NCBI GenBank assembly: GCA_019044685.2
Contig: JAGTXX020000005.1
Coordinates: forward strand, 372,001-436,000
Reading direction: 5' to 3'
Origin: Nannochloris sp. 'desiccata'
Lineage: Eukaryota; Chlorophyta; Trebouxiophyceae; Chlorellales; Chlorellaceae
DNA length: 64,000 bases
Shown: piece after piece, positions 21,892 to 32,105 of the stretch
How positions within the stretch are numbered: the first letter of the stretch is position 1
Layout of the letters: each line of letters starts with the position of its first letter
Made by a program: the position numbers and the translations under genes
The notes under the pieces: generated by a model
The model's input: only the letters and a program-made list of their open reading frames with translations
What the model was told of the DNA's origin: nothing
The model's database searches: none

Positions 21892-23665
21892 TTAAATGAC
21901 AGTTCCATCAGGGATCACACCGTTCCTAGTCACAACCACAATTCCTGACCGAATATAATACCCCTGCTCCTCCCTGGTTGCTTCCTGCACGTTTTCAGCA
22001 TTTAAAATCTTGCAATTCTTTCCAATACGTCCATTCTTATCCACAATAACCTTGCGGAGGTGAGAATTAGCACCAATACCGATGGGAATCTTCCCCTCGG
22101 CGATTAAAGCAGCTCTTTGCTCATCGCTCTCGTAATAGTCTGCGCCCATAATCATTGAATTCTCAATTACCGCTCCCTCGGAGATTCTAGAACGTAACCC
22201 AACGATAGCCCTGTCAACAGTAGATTTATACAACATGGCACCGTGAGAGACAATAGTGTTCTTGAGCTGAGATTCAATAATCTTTGCTGGAGGTAAGAAG
22301 CGAGGGGATGTGTAAATAGGACCCTCTGGGTTGTGGAACTCGAACTTAGGCGGGTTTTCAGTGAGAGCCAAATTCGCTTCAAAGAAAGATTCAATGGTAC
22401 CGATATCCTCCCAATAGTCATCAAACAAGTAGGCCATCACGCGGTTATCTTGAGCTGCTTTAGGGATGATTTCTCCACCAAAGTCGTTCAAGGTTGCGTC
22501 CCCCTTGAGGAGGTCGAGCATAACTTGCTTCTTAAAGACATAAATACCCATGGAAGCGATATAAGGGTTTTCTTTAGCTTTTTTAGCATCGAGTCCAAGG
22601 ACGGTAGTATCTACCTGCATGGCTTTAAGAGCATCACCCTTGGGCTTTTCAGAAAATTCAATGATGCGACCCTCACCATTGATTTTCATGAGACCAAAGT
22701 CAGAAGCGCGTTTCTCATCCATAGGCAAGCATCCGATACTAATATCAGCATTGGTAGCACGGTGGTGGTCTACAAAGGCCATATAGTCCATGCGATAGAG
22801 GTGATCTCCAGAAAGAATGACAATGTCCTCTACACTACGATTTTTGATATCTTCAAAAAGCCAAGAATACTGGCGCACAGCATCTGCGGTACCCTGGAAC
22901 CATTCCTTATCAGTAGGGGTCTGTGTAGCAGCGAGAACTTCAACGAAACCTTCTCCACCGAAGCGGACACCGCCAGCTCCAAAATTGTATGTGCGGGCCA
23001 AATGACGGTTGAGGGAGGTGGAGTTAAATTGAGTGAGAATATAGATTTTAGAAAGGCCAGAATTGATGCAGTTGGACATGGGGACATCAATAAGACGGTA
23101 TGCACCGCCAATGGGGACGGCGGGCTTAGCACGCTGCTTGGTCAAAGGATAAAGACGAGTACCAGCGCCACCACCGAGAATCACAGCTGCACATGTGGAT
23201 TGGTTGAAAAAATTTAGTAACTAGGAGAAATCAGGGTATTTATCTCATCGATCTGCGGATACGGGATGTAGATTGGTATTTCGGAGCCTCATTTATTGAT
23301 TTTATTACTCACCGAGCACAGTGTTGGTCTGGCTTCGACCTCCTTCAGACATGATTTGAGGACCGCGAGAAGCGGTCTCAGCAGAGGCAGATACAGCAAT
23401 GTGGCACCTGTATAGATGTTAAATCATCAATGTAAGAGGAGATTGCATGGCAGGGTAACTTGGAGCAGGATTTTAGAACGTGGATAGGCTTTAAGCCACA
23501 TTACGCTTCTTACCTTTGCTCTATGCGGATAGAGCTAGCTTTGCGGCTGAGCGTTGCTCCTCTCATGCTATCAGCAAAGCGATGAATTCCCATGCGAGTG
23601 TTGGTCTGGAGCCCAGCCCCTACGAGGGCAGGAGCTGCGCCAGTGATCTGCTGGGCCATGGCCAT
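21892..23665 (-). CDS. Glucose-1-phosphate adenylyltransferase (ADP-glucose pyrophosphorylase), plastid
   Basis: Model: exons 23665-23514, 23407-23313, 23186-21892, 513 residues, the usual length. Converts glucose 1-phosphate and ATP to ADP-glucose, the committed step of starch synthesis in the plastid stroma of green algae. Visible: transit peptide in exon 1 ([18 protein letters not shown], Arg/Ser-rich), start of the catalytic fold at [21 protein letters not shown], catalytic-Asp motif [10 protein letters not shown], glucose-1-phosphate Lys in FSEKPKGD, and a C-terminal beta-helix ending GVIPDGTVI. Both catalytic motifs are intact, so this chain should be catalytic rather than purely regulatory; I do not assign it to the small or large subunit. 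A start at the second Met (23659) is possible but changes only two residues. Confidence 0.95.
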
Positions 23666-24765
23666 TGTTTTTATATATTTGCCACGGAGCACAGGCACCC
23701 TTTGGCAGTGAGTTATACAAGTTTTTAAGATTCAATTATTGACTAAATTGTGCTTATTTCATGGACCGGCATCAACGCCAGCTATCATGATGTGCTCAGC
23801 ACAGTTATGTCAGCGTGGAGGTCAAGGAGCTGATTAAAAGAGCCTTGCACCCATCCTGGGCAATTAATTCTAATGCTATAGAGAGCTAGATTACAGTAAT
23901 GACAAACTGGCGTGCTTAGGAGCTTTGGGACAGCGTTACATTTTAAATAATCGAATTGACGGTGAGCAACGGAAATGCCCACCGTGGACCTGTGTCCTTT
24001 CGCCTTCTATCATCTGAGTGGCCAACCAGAGACCCATACTGCCTGCTTCTATAGAAACTGTTGTATAGATCAAAATCTCCTATGGCTCCTCAAACAGCCA
24101 ATTTTCAATTTTCCAGCCAGTCAACTTTGAGCCCGTCGGCCGCTACAAAAAGGGAGCCTTTTTGTAGGGAGAGCGGCACTTTTTTCACGGCCTTTCTTTC
24201 AACAGCAGCGCCTGATAATGCTGAATTTGGGTCATTTCCCGGCATTTTCGGCATATATGCCGGCAGAGAAAACACTGGCTGGAAGGCAGCAGGAGCTTGC
24301 CTAAAATTACAGTTGTGAACTTTTTGGCAAAAAAGAAAGCAAAAAATACTTCGGCGATAACTTTGTCATTTTATGCTGTCTTTTTTTTGCATCCATAGGG
24401 AATAGAACTTTTTAAGAAATTAGGCACCCGGAAGCTTCGTAACCACGCAAATTCTGCTGGAGAAACCAGGAGGCTCAGGGTATTACCTTGAGAGGCATTT
24501 CCGCCGGAAGAAAAGCAGGGCACGATTTATTTTTGATGTCCCCAATAAACCCAGCAAACAGGGCATTTCAACAAAATACTTTTCATTCACATATGCCTTC
24601 TGGCGCTTTCAAGTGCCCTGTGCACGCCCTGGATCTATATTGCTCTATGCTTCAAAATTAATCAAAGATCTCTAAGGTTTACTTTTTAGAAGCTTCAGTT
24701 GCCCATTTAACTCTTGGCTTTTGATTGAGATAATATTCGACGTCGTCTATATACAACTACATACA
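23666..24765. other. 1.1 kb divergent intergenic region with hairpins
   Basis: Lies between the AGPase start and the STE20 kinase start, so both promoters should be here. A perfect 11-bp stem with a 3-nt loop sits at 24143-24167, extended by a bulged outer stem (24139-24142 with 24074+100, that is 24174-24177). A 14-bp palindrome lies at 24249-24262. No ORF looks real. Confidence 0.5.
24143..24167. repeat. Perfect 11-bp hairpin with 3-nt loop
   Basis: Left arm 24143-24153 (ctacaaaaagg) and right arm 24157-24167 (cctttttgtag) are exact reverse complements around GAG. Outside, GCCG at 24139-24142 pairs with CGGC at 24174-24177 across a one-sided six-base bulge. It is about 600 bp upstream of the kinase start, so it is not an obvious mRNA element of that gene. 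Confidence 0.7.
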
Positions 24766-27086
24766 ATGGACGGCTCTCGCTTTAGCTTCATGTCCTCAGG
24801 ACGGTCTACTGCAGCTCTGTCCAATGCAACTGCACCTAGAAGGTAAGCAATCAGGCCCGTGATGGCGATATAGAAGGCTTTTGGCATACCATGCTGCGCA
24901 ATATACGCAGAATGCCATAGCTGAACGACTGAACAACCGCTCTTTAAATAAATGTTTATCTTTATTTCTCGCTGTTTCACTCTTTGCCTCTCCCTCTTTA
25001 CCTCACTGGCTGGTATTTTCATACTTTGATATTATCTTGTTGCAGGGAGTTTCCTACCAATGCAGATGCATACCAAATTTTAGAAGAATGTGGCCGAGGC
25101 GTTAGTGCAACGGTATGTTCTCAACGGGAAAATTCATCGTTACTGTGCCGACATCTTTTTATTTTGCTGAAGTTTCTTTGCTCTGAACAACTCCTTCTCT
25201 CCCAACTTTAATGGTTCTCAACACAGGTTATGAGCGCTGTAGTTAAATCTACCGGAGAAGAAGTTGCGATCAAGAAACTAGACCTCGAAAACATGAACTG
25301 CAGTCTTGACGAGATTGTTCGGGAAGCACAAACAATGCGTTCACTCAATCACCCCAACTTACTACCCCTCTACTGCTCCTTCGTCCATGAACAGCACCTG
25401 TGGATGATTATGCCATACGTCCACGGTGGTTCTATCCTCAATATTATGCGATTCCGTTTCCAAGATGGATTAGAAGAGCCAGCGATTGCTACGATAATGA
25501 AGGAAGTCTTAAAAGCATGCGAGTACCTTCACCGCAATGGAATCATTCATCGCGACATCAAAGCTGGCAATATATTACTTGATTCCGATGGACATGTCAT
25601 GCTTGCTGATTTTGGTGTTGCTGCTGCGCTGGAGCGAGGTGGATCGTGGGGTAATCGAATGATCTCAAGAAATACATTTGTTGGGACACCTTGCTGGATG
25701 GCACCTGAAGTCATGCAACAAGAATCTGGATACGATTCTAAAGCTGATATTTGGTCATTTGGAATTACTCTTTTGGAATTAGCCCACGGTCACGCTCCTT
25801 TTGCGAGATTACCTCCAATGAAGGTTTTAATCATGACTTTGCAAAATCCACCCCCTACGTTGGATCAAACTGAATCGAAAAAACATTTTTCAAAGGCAAT
25901 GCGTGATATCGTAGCCAAATGTCTGGTAAAAGACCCTACACAGCGACCCACTGCTGCGCAGCTATTGGAACATAAATTCTTTAAAACTGCACATGATGCT
26001 CATTACTTGCAACGCCATGTTCTCGAGGGTTTACCTCCAGTACCAGTCCGTGTTGAGATGATGCGTGCTGCGCATAGCGGTGGTGCTGGGGGAGCCCAGC
26101 ACGCATCACAAGAAAGAGAAATGTTAGCTTCACAGCAAGAATATCGTCGCGGGGTGTCGTCGTGGAATTTTGATGTAGAAGCCTTGAAAGCTGCGGCGGC
26201 AGAAGTCGACCGGCTGGCAGCAATAGCAGAAGGTGGAGAAGTAGGTTTAGCGCATCAAATTTCTGACATGTCTTTGTCTGGTGATGGGTCCATGTCACCA
26301 AGTAAAATAACGTCCCCAACTGCAGTGTCAAGATCAAGCACACCACCACCTGCAGGTGCTGCTCGAGCTGTTGCTGCAGGAGGTACAGCCCCTCGTCCTG
26401 GGATCAAAGAGCACGGGAGATTTAAAGTATACGAGGAAGAACCCCCGCCGTTTAGTCCTCCCAATGGGGGTGGCGAAGGTGGCCAATTAATGGAAGATGC
26501 AATGAAATCTAAAGCATCTACCCCAGGAGCCGCTCTCCCTGACTTGGATGATTTGGATGCCGAAGGTGGCAAAGAAGCCAAAAGAAAAGGAAGATTTAGG
26601 TACGTAGAAGAGGATGGTGCTGATGGGAAAGGTCGTATGTCTAAAGCCACGTCAGCAGCCACGTTGGATTCGCAATCAAGGCCTGGAACAGGGGCAGGAG
26701 GCGCAACTGGAGGAGCAGGGAGTTCGGGGCAGGTCGGTGCCCCGCCGGTGACTGTCTTGATTGGGCCCTTGAAAGAAATGATGGAGCGAGCGACACAGCA
26801 GTATGAAGGGTTTAGAGAAATGATTGCTGCTTTAGGGGATATGGAGAAAGGCAAACACGGCGCTCTAAATGCGTTTTTACAGCAACGGCAGAATGTTAGA
26901 GCAGGCGCTGGCAGTGCAGAGGAGGTTGAAAAGTTGAGAAATGAATTGAATGAGCTTCGGGAAGAAAATGCAGAATTAAGAGAAAGGCTGAAAGTGTTTG
27001 GTGGAGGTGATGCGTTAAGTGGGCTGAAAGCACGGCAAAATACGACAAGTTTTGATGAGCTAGATTCCACCAGTGCAAATAAATAA
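24766..27086 (+). CDS. STE20-family serine/threonine kinase (SPAK/OSR1/BLUS1-like)
   Basis: Model: exons 24766-24842, 25046-25112, 25227-27086, 667 residues. Exon 2 supplies the Gly-loop region (YQILEECGRGVSAT) and exon 3 continues with beta3 Lys in EVAIKKL (about residue 64). DEIVREAQTM, catalytic loop HRDIKAGN (about 157), ADFGVAA, and GTPCWMAPEVM follow; all kinase essentials are intact. The signature around DEIVREAQTMRSLNHPNLLP is typical of the SPAK/OSR1 group and of plant BLUS1-like kinases. After about residue 320 the chain is low-complexity. Two short KGRFR/HGRFKVYEEE-like elements recur near nt 26411 and 26590, and a C-terminal coiled coil (EEVEKLRNELNELREENAEL) lies near 26925-26990. 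No CCT domain was recognised. Likely a cytosolic signalling kinase. Confidence 0.9.
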
Positions 27087-27382
27087 ATAAATAAATATTG
27101 CAAATAAAAAGACCACTCTGCTTAGATATTTTATTTTTCAACTTACATTAGTTTATATTTCTGCACGATATTCAGTTTGTAGCATCTCTTGAATCATTGC
27201 AGTATTCGTGTTTGCATCGCTGTTTATCCATCTGTTTGCTTTTCTTATGTGTGAAGTTTAGACCTCGAGATGACATCACTGAGTCAGGCTGAATCTGAGA
27301 TCATTAGAAAGGGTTTTTTCTATTTCCAGGCTAAGACTTGCCAGGCTGCATCTAAGCAAGTACTTAGCTTCAAATAAAAAAT

Positions 27383-28774
27383 ATGTCGTCCCCTAAATAT
27401 GATATCGTGGTATTAGGAGCCTCAGGTATAAGCACTGGATGAACAGATCGCTTGATTTTTTGCATCCGTTGTTCTTCAATAAGAATTTTTTCAAGCAAAC
27501 CGTTGCCTTGGATTGATCCAAAGATTCTACATAAACTCTATAATGCAGGATTTACTGGCCAAAAGGTGGTTGAAGAACTGGTCACCACAAAATTCCAAGG
27601 CTCCTTTGCCCTTGCCGGCCGCAACCTCGAGCGGCTTGAACTTGTCGCCGCTTCTGCTGGTGTCCCCAACGCCCCCATCATCATCGCAGATGTCGATGAT
27701 CCTGAGAGCTTGAAAGAGATGGCGAGGCAAGCTCGGGTTGTCATAACCCTCGTCGGCCCCTATCGCTACTGGGGTGAGCCTGTGATTGCAGCTTGTGTGG
27801 AAGCCGGCACCGATTGCTTGGATATTTCAGGAGAACCCGAATATATAGAAAAAATCGAATACGAATATAATGAAAAAGCTAAACAAGCAGAGTGTTTTAT
27901 TGCTTCGGCGGTGGGCTTCGACAGCGTTCCTGGAGATGTTGGTGCGCTGTGGACAGCTACCCAATTTCACCCTCCTGCCTGTTGCACTAGCATCGAAACC
28001 TTTATCAGCATTCATGGTGGGTCAACTGGGTTTCAAGGGCATTTCCCGACGTTTGAATCTGCAGTACAAGGCTATGCACACGCCAAAGAACTTTTTATAT
28101 TAAGGAAAAAAGCAGCACAAGCACGAGGCGGAGGCCGCATTGACTTGAAAATTCCTGGACCCAAGTTAAAAATAGACAAGAAAACAACGTACGATCCACG
28201 TGTTCATGCTTGGAAGCTTCCTTTTATGGGTAGTGATGCCAGCGTTGTTCGTAGAACCACCGCCGCTCTCGCAGCCGAGGGAAAGCCTGTATATCACAGC
28301 GCAGTATATTTAACTTTGCCGTCACGGTACGCTACCTGGTTGTTCACCTTTTTTGGTGCTGTGTTCATGTTTTTAGCCAAGCGTTCTTGGGGTAGAAAGC
28401 TCCTTCTTTCTTTTCCTCGGTTCTTTACCTTTGGATTGTTTACACACCAAGGCCCGACGTTGCAACAAATGAATGACACTTCTTTTGAAATAATTAATTT
28501 TGCTCAAGGATATTCTCAAGGAGCACCTTTTACAACCCCTGAAGAGCTTCCAGATATGAAAGTAACGACCAGAGTCGCTGGACCGGAGCCAGGATACATT
28601 GCCTGCTCTATTTTTGTGGTGGCAGCAGCTGTGACGTTGGTAGAGGAAAGAAAGAATCTTGGAGTGCCTCCTGGGGTGCATACCCCTGCATATTTGTTTC
28701 AAAATACAAGCTATGTAGAAAGATTGAAAGCTCGAGGTATTGTATTTGAAGTCTTGAAAGAAGAAATCAGATGA
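27383..28774 (+). CDS. Saccharopine dehydrogenase-like oxidoreductase (SCCPDH family)
   Basis: Model: exons 27383-27425 and 27549-28774, 422 residues, close to the family length of about 430. The exon join rebuilds the Rossmann dinucleotide-binding start YDIVVLGASGFTGQKVVEEL. Further family landmarks are ALAGRNLERL, VITLVGPYRYWGEPVIAAC, CLDISGEPEYI and ASAVGFDSVPGD. A hydrophobic segment (ATWLFTFFGAVFMFLAKR, nt about 28330-28385) fits the membrane or lipid-droplet association known for this family. These proteins have not been shown to act in lysine metabolism despite the name; the substrate is unknown. It follows the STE20 kinase on the same strand after a 296 bp gap. Confidence 0.9.
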
Positions 28775-29005
28775 AGGTAACAAAGGCAAGGCGATGTGTG
28801 CCGCCACAAATTTAGACAATTTACTGAATGAAACAAAGTACAATTAGATCAATCTGGATCAAAAAATCCCAGGAAAACAAATGAATAAACAAATAATCTC
28901 GAGTACAACGCATTTTATTTTGTGACTTTTCATTTAGTACACATAAATATAGAAATACAATAAGAAGCAGCAATTGCAGATCTCAGGTCCTTTTTCTTTT
29001 TGAAG

Positions 29006-30103
29006 CTAGTCATCCCATGGTAAATTTCCCTTAAATACCATCCCTTTACTAAATCCATCACCAGTGCCACCCTCACCACAATATTTGAGTAACTCTTCAA
29101 GATCAGGACACCGCTCCCCGGCATAGCCTCCATCAGCAAAGGGGTCTCTCAACGCCCTTTTCTTCGCTAACATCGACCCACACCCATACGGATCCTTCTC
29201 AAATTCATTAAATGTAGAAGATTCCCCTATTTCAGCTCCCTCTGCTACGGCAGGTGTGCCTACAAAATCAAACCGATGCATTGGCCATCGAAGAGCGGCT
29301 CTATGCAATTCCGAGAACCTCTCCCGTTTAAAGTCATAGCTGACTACTACAACCGATGCAGGGTAGTGCCCTGTGAGTTCATAAAACCGGCAGAGACCGA
29401 ATAATAAATTTTCAAAGCTATCCCGAGCATGGTCTTCGGTGAAAGCTCGCTCCCGAACCGCCGCTTGATGTCCAAACCACCCATTAGCTTCTGCGACCAG
29501 CCAATAACCGAGCCCTTCAGCACGCGGACCAGCTTCTTTACGGGTCTTCCCTCCACTAAACATCAGCATTGCCTCAGGATCTGCTGCTGCTTGTTTAATT
29601 CCTAGTTTAATATGTTCCAAAAAAGATTGGGTCTGCCCGGGGACTTTTTGATAATCTAGTAAGAGCCACGAAGACTGCGATTCTGGGTGTTTGAAATCGA
29701 GTCCTGTGTACACAGAGTGACATGCTACGATAATCAAGTTTTGGAGACGTTTCGCGGGGAAGTAGCGAGCTTTATCAAGTTGTTTTCGGGAAGAACTAGA
29801 AGAAGAAAACCGACGTTGACGGGACGTCGAAGAAGATGAAGATGAAGTAGAATGATGCTGTAGTCCATTGATATCTGTTGTTGTATAATACCCGCCGCTT
29901 GGACTACTACTCCAACGTAGAGAGCCAGGTATTACTAGATTCCATAGCTGGAGTAGTACGAAACAGAGGCCTAAGAAAGCCAGAAAGGTCTTGACGCGGG
30001 ATGCAATGCTGCTGTTCATGAAATTGGCAAGAGAACGTTCATGAGAAGCTCGGCGCTGTGAATGCATCAACGATATCTTTGGACTATTCATTCTGTTCAT
30101 CAT
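29006..30103 (-). CDS. DUF218 domain protein with N-terminal membrane anchor
   Basis: Single exon, 365 residues. A basic N-terminus is followed by one membrane segment (TFLAFLGLCFVLLQLWNLV, about residues 38-57), then a Ser-rich linker and a DUF218 domain from about 115. Its landmarks are NLIIVACHSVYTG, MLMFSGGKTR, GPRAEGLGYW, FTEDHARDSFENLLF and VVVVSYDFKRERF. DUF218/YdcF proteins are Rossmann-like with unclear chemistry; bacterial ElyC/SanA members act on the envelope. This eukaryotic subfamily is present in fungi and plants and, to my knowledge, has no assigned reaction. The topology suggests a type II protein with the domain in the secretory lumen, which is inference. Convergent with the SCCPDH-like gene and divergent from RPL7A. 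Confidence 0.8.
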   Translation of the reverse strand: MMNRMNSPKISLMHSQRRASHERSLANFMNSSIASRVKTFLAFLGLCFVLLQLWNLVIPGSLRWSSSPSGGYYTTTDINGLQHHSTSSSSSSTSRQRRFSSSSSSRKQLDKARYFPAKRLQNLIIVACHSVYTGLDFKHPESQSSWLLLDYQKVPGQTQSFLEHIKLGIKQAAADPEAMLMFSGGKTRKEAGPRAEGLGYWLVAEANGWFGHQAAVRERAFTEDHARDSFENLLFGLCRFYELTGHYPASVVVVSYDFKRERFSELHRAALRWPMHRFDFVGTPAVAEGAEIGESSTFNEFEKDPYGCGSMLAKKRALRDPFADGGYAGERCPDLEELLKYCGEGGTGDGFSKGMVFKGNLPWDD

Positions 30104-30434
30104 CTAATAGGCGCTCTAGGACTTGCTTCTCATTCGTAAATAGTCTGAAGTGGAGATTGACACCCTGAGGGCAAGAATCGAAATTCAAAGTTTGAATTTA
30201 AGGTGATAGATTTTGACATGGCTGCTATTTTTAAGGTTATCTGGGCTTCATAAGCAAGGTAAATGGGAATTAACGGGTTTGTAGGACAAAACCAAGCTAT
30301 TAAATTCAATTATTTAATTTCAAAGTCCTGGGTCGATTGATACCACTCAACGGTGCCGCAGGGAGCTTAAAAGCGGCCATGAGACACACCAATCGTCCTC
30401 TTTGACCTAAACTTCGGTCGGGTGCAGATATAGA
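30104..30434. promoter_or_regulatory. Divergent promoter region between DUF218 and RPL7A genes
   Basis: 331 bp spacer that must hold both start regions. No TATA box stands out at the RPL7A start; a short pyrimidine-rich stretch (cgtcctctttg) lies about 40 nt before its ATG, as is common at ribosomal-protein genes. Confidence 0.4.
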
Positions 30435-31420
30435 ATGGTGAGTTTGCTATTGCCGCGCGATGGATGCTCTGGGTTCTCATCAGGAACAATGATGAGCAAA
30501 TTAAGATTGGGGCCGGCGGATTTTGAAGCCAAAGCATGTTCACCTGCGCTTATAATGCTGGGCTTTAAAATTAGGATGTTCGGGTCAATTGGAAGTCTCT
30601 AATTTATCAGATGTCTCACCATGCGCGACTTTCATTTTCATTAATTTTTCAGGCTCCTAAGAAGAAGGTCGCTCCGGCTCCTGCCGCAGTTAGGAAGGCG
30701 GCTGCCCCTGCAGCTCCCACCAACCCTCTGTATGAGAAGCGCCCTAGGAGCTTCGGCCTTGGCGGTGACATTGCCCCTAAAAAGGACATGCACCGATTTG
30801 TGAAATGGCCCAAATATGTTCGCATTCAGCGCCAGCGACGTGTGTTAACCCAGCGTTTGAAGGTTCCCCCTGCATTGAACCGCTTCACCCGCACTTTGGA
30901 CAAATCCACTGCTGAGACTCTCTTCAAGCTCCTCATGAAATACAGACCTGAGGACAAGGCCGCCAAGAAGGAACGTCTCTTAAAGGAAGCTGAGGCCCGC
31001 GCTGCTGGCCAGGAGGTTGAAAAGAAGAAGCCTTTGGTTGTCAAGTACGGAATCAACCACATCACCACTTTGGTTGAACAGGGTAAGGCACAGCTCGTTG
31101 TCATCTCTCACGATGTTGATCCTATCGAGCTTGTTATCTGGTTACCTGCTCTGTGCAAAAAGATGAACGTCCCTTACGTCATCGTCAAGGGCAAGGCTCG
31201 TCTTGGAACTGTTGTTCACAAAAAGACTGCCACTGCTCTTGCTATTACTGGTGTTAAGGCGGATGACCAGCGTGAGCTCGCAAAGGTGGTTGACACCGCC
31301 AAGTCTATGTACCTGGAAGGTGCTCGTGTTCACTGGGGAGGCGGTATTATGGGCCCCAAATCCCAGGAGAAGACTAAGAAGAGGGAGAGGGCACTTGCCA
31401 AGGAACTCGGCGGCAGGTAA
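30435..31420 (+). CDS. RPL7A: 60S ribosomal protein eL8 (L7Ae family)
   Basis: Model: exon 1 is only the ATG at 30435-30437; a GTGAGT donor follows at once. Exon 2 is 30653-31420, starting [10 protein letters not shown] after TTTTTCAG. The product has 256 residues against about 265 in other eukaryotes. The whole family pattern is present: [44 protein letters not shown], and the L7Ae RNA-binding fold with HVTTLVE-type [19 protein letters not shown] and [18 protein letters not shown]. Structural component of the large cytosolic ribosomal subunit, binding 28S/5.8S rRNA. The alternative, a start inside the intron at 30611, would add unrelated residues and is rejected. A TGTAA occurs at about 31597. 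Confidence 0.96.
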
Positions 31421-32105
31421 ATATGAAAAAATTACACTAGTTATATAATAATCGAAAAAAAATATGGTTCTATAGACAGCGGTTTTCTGTGTTTGGGGGT
31501 TGGAGTTAATTTCAAGTGTTTAGAGATGGGTGCGCGCTGTACCTTTGTAGCAATAATGTTTGTGTGTAGTTGCTGCAACTGTCTATTGAACTTGCTGTGT
31601 AAAAACAACTGCCCGAAATTATAGAAATAAGAGAGAAGATTGATTGAGAACGAAGTATTGCCAGTGCAGATGTAACACACACCCAGACACCCGAATGAAA
31701 ATACCCTACATTTCCACTCCCTCCTACATACCCTACATACAAAATATGCCCTAATACACTACAAAATATACCCTAATACCCTACATAGAAAATATGTAGC
31801 CCCGCAGGCGGGAGTGGAAAATTTGCTACGAGGGAGTGGAAAAATATGCTGCGAATGAAATCGAAAGTGCACTGAGACAAAATCTTTGCCGGGTGATCAC
31901 TGCAATATAACTAGAGCGATACAGAGGCCGATAATCATTAAAAATTGCAACATTGTTTTACTATATACACTGCCAGACTAGCCGCGAACACTTCATCTAT
32001 GCGTCTCCATCGCAGATTATTTATTAATTCCCATATTACCACTGGAGAAGAAGCAAGCTTTACCATACTGCCAACTGGATTTGTTGATCGGTATTTATAA
32101 TTGAC
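31421..32105. repeat. Intergenic region with short tandem and inverted repeats
   Basis: From about 31700 to 31800 the unit ccctacata/ccctaata recurs several times, interleaved with aaaatatg. TTTCCACTCCCTC at 31711-31723 is matched by its exact reverse complement at 31830-31842, and GGGAGTGGAAAA recurs at 31810. The arrangement resembles a small non-autonomous inverted-repeat element. No coding sequence. Confidence 0.55.

Noticed and set aside
22333..23217. 294-codon open frame antisense to AGPase
   Set aside because: It lies wholly opposite a strongly supported gene and has no family features; it arises from codon bias on the other strand.
26255..27103. 282-codon frame antisense to the STE20-like kinase
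   Set aside because: Shadow frame over low-complexity codons.
30438..30652. C/D-box snoRNA in the RPL7A intron
   Set aside because: A box C-like ATGATGA is present near 30490, but I found no CTGA box D at a fitting distance and no terminal stem.
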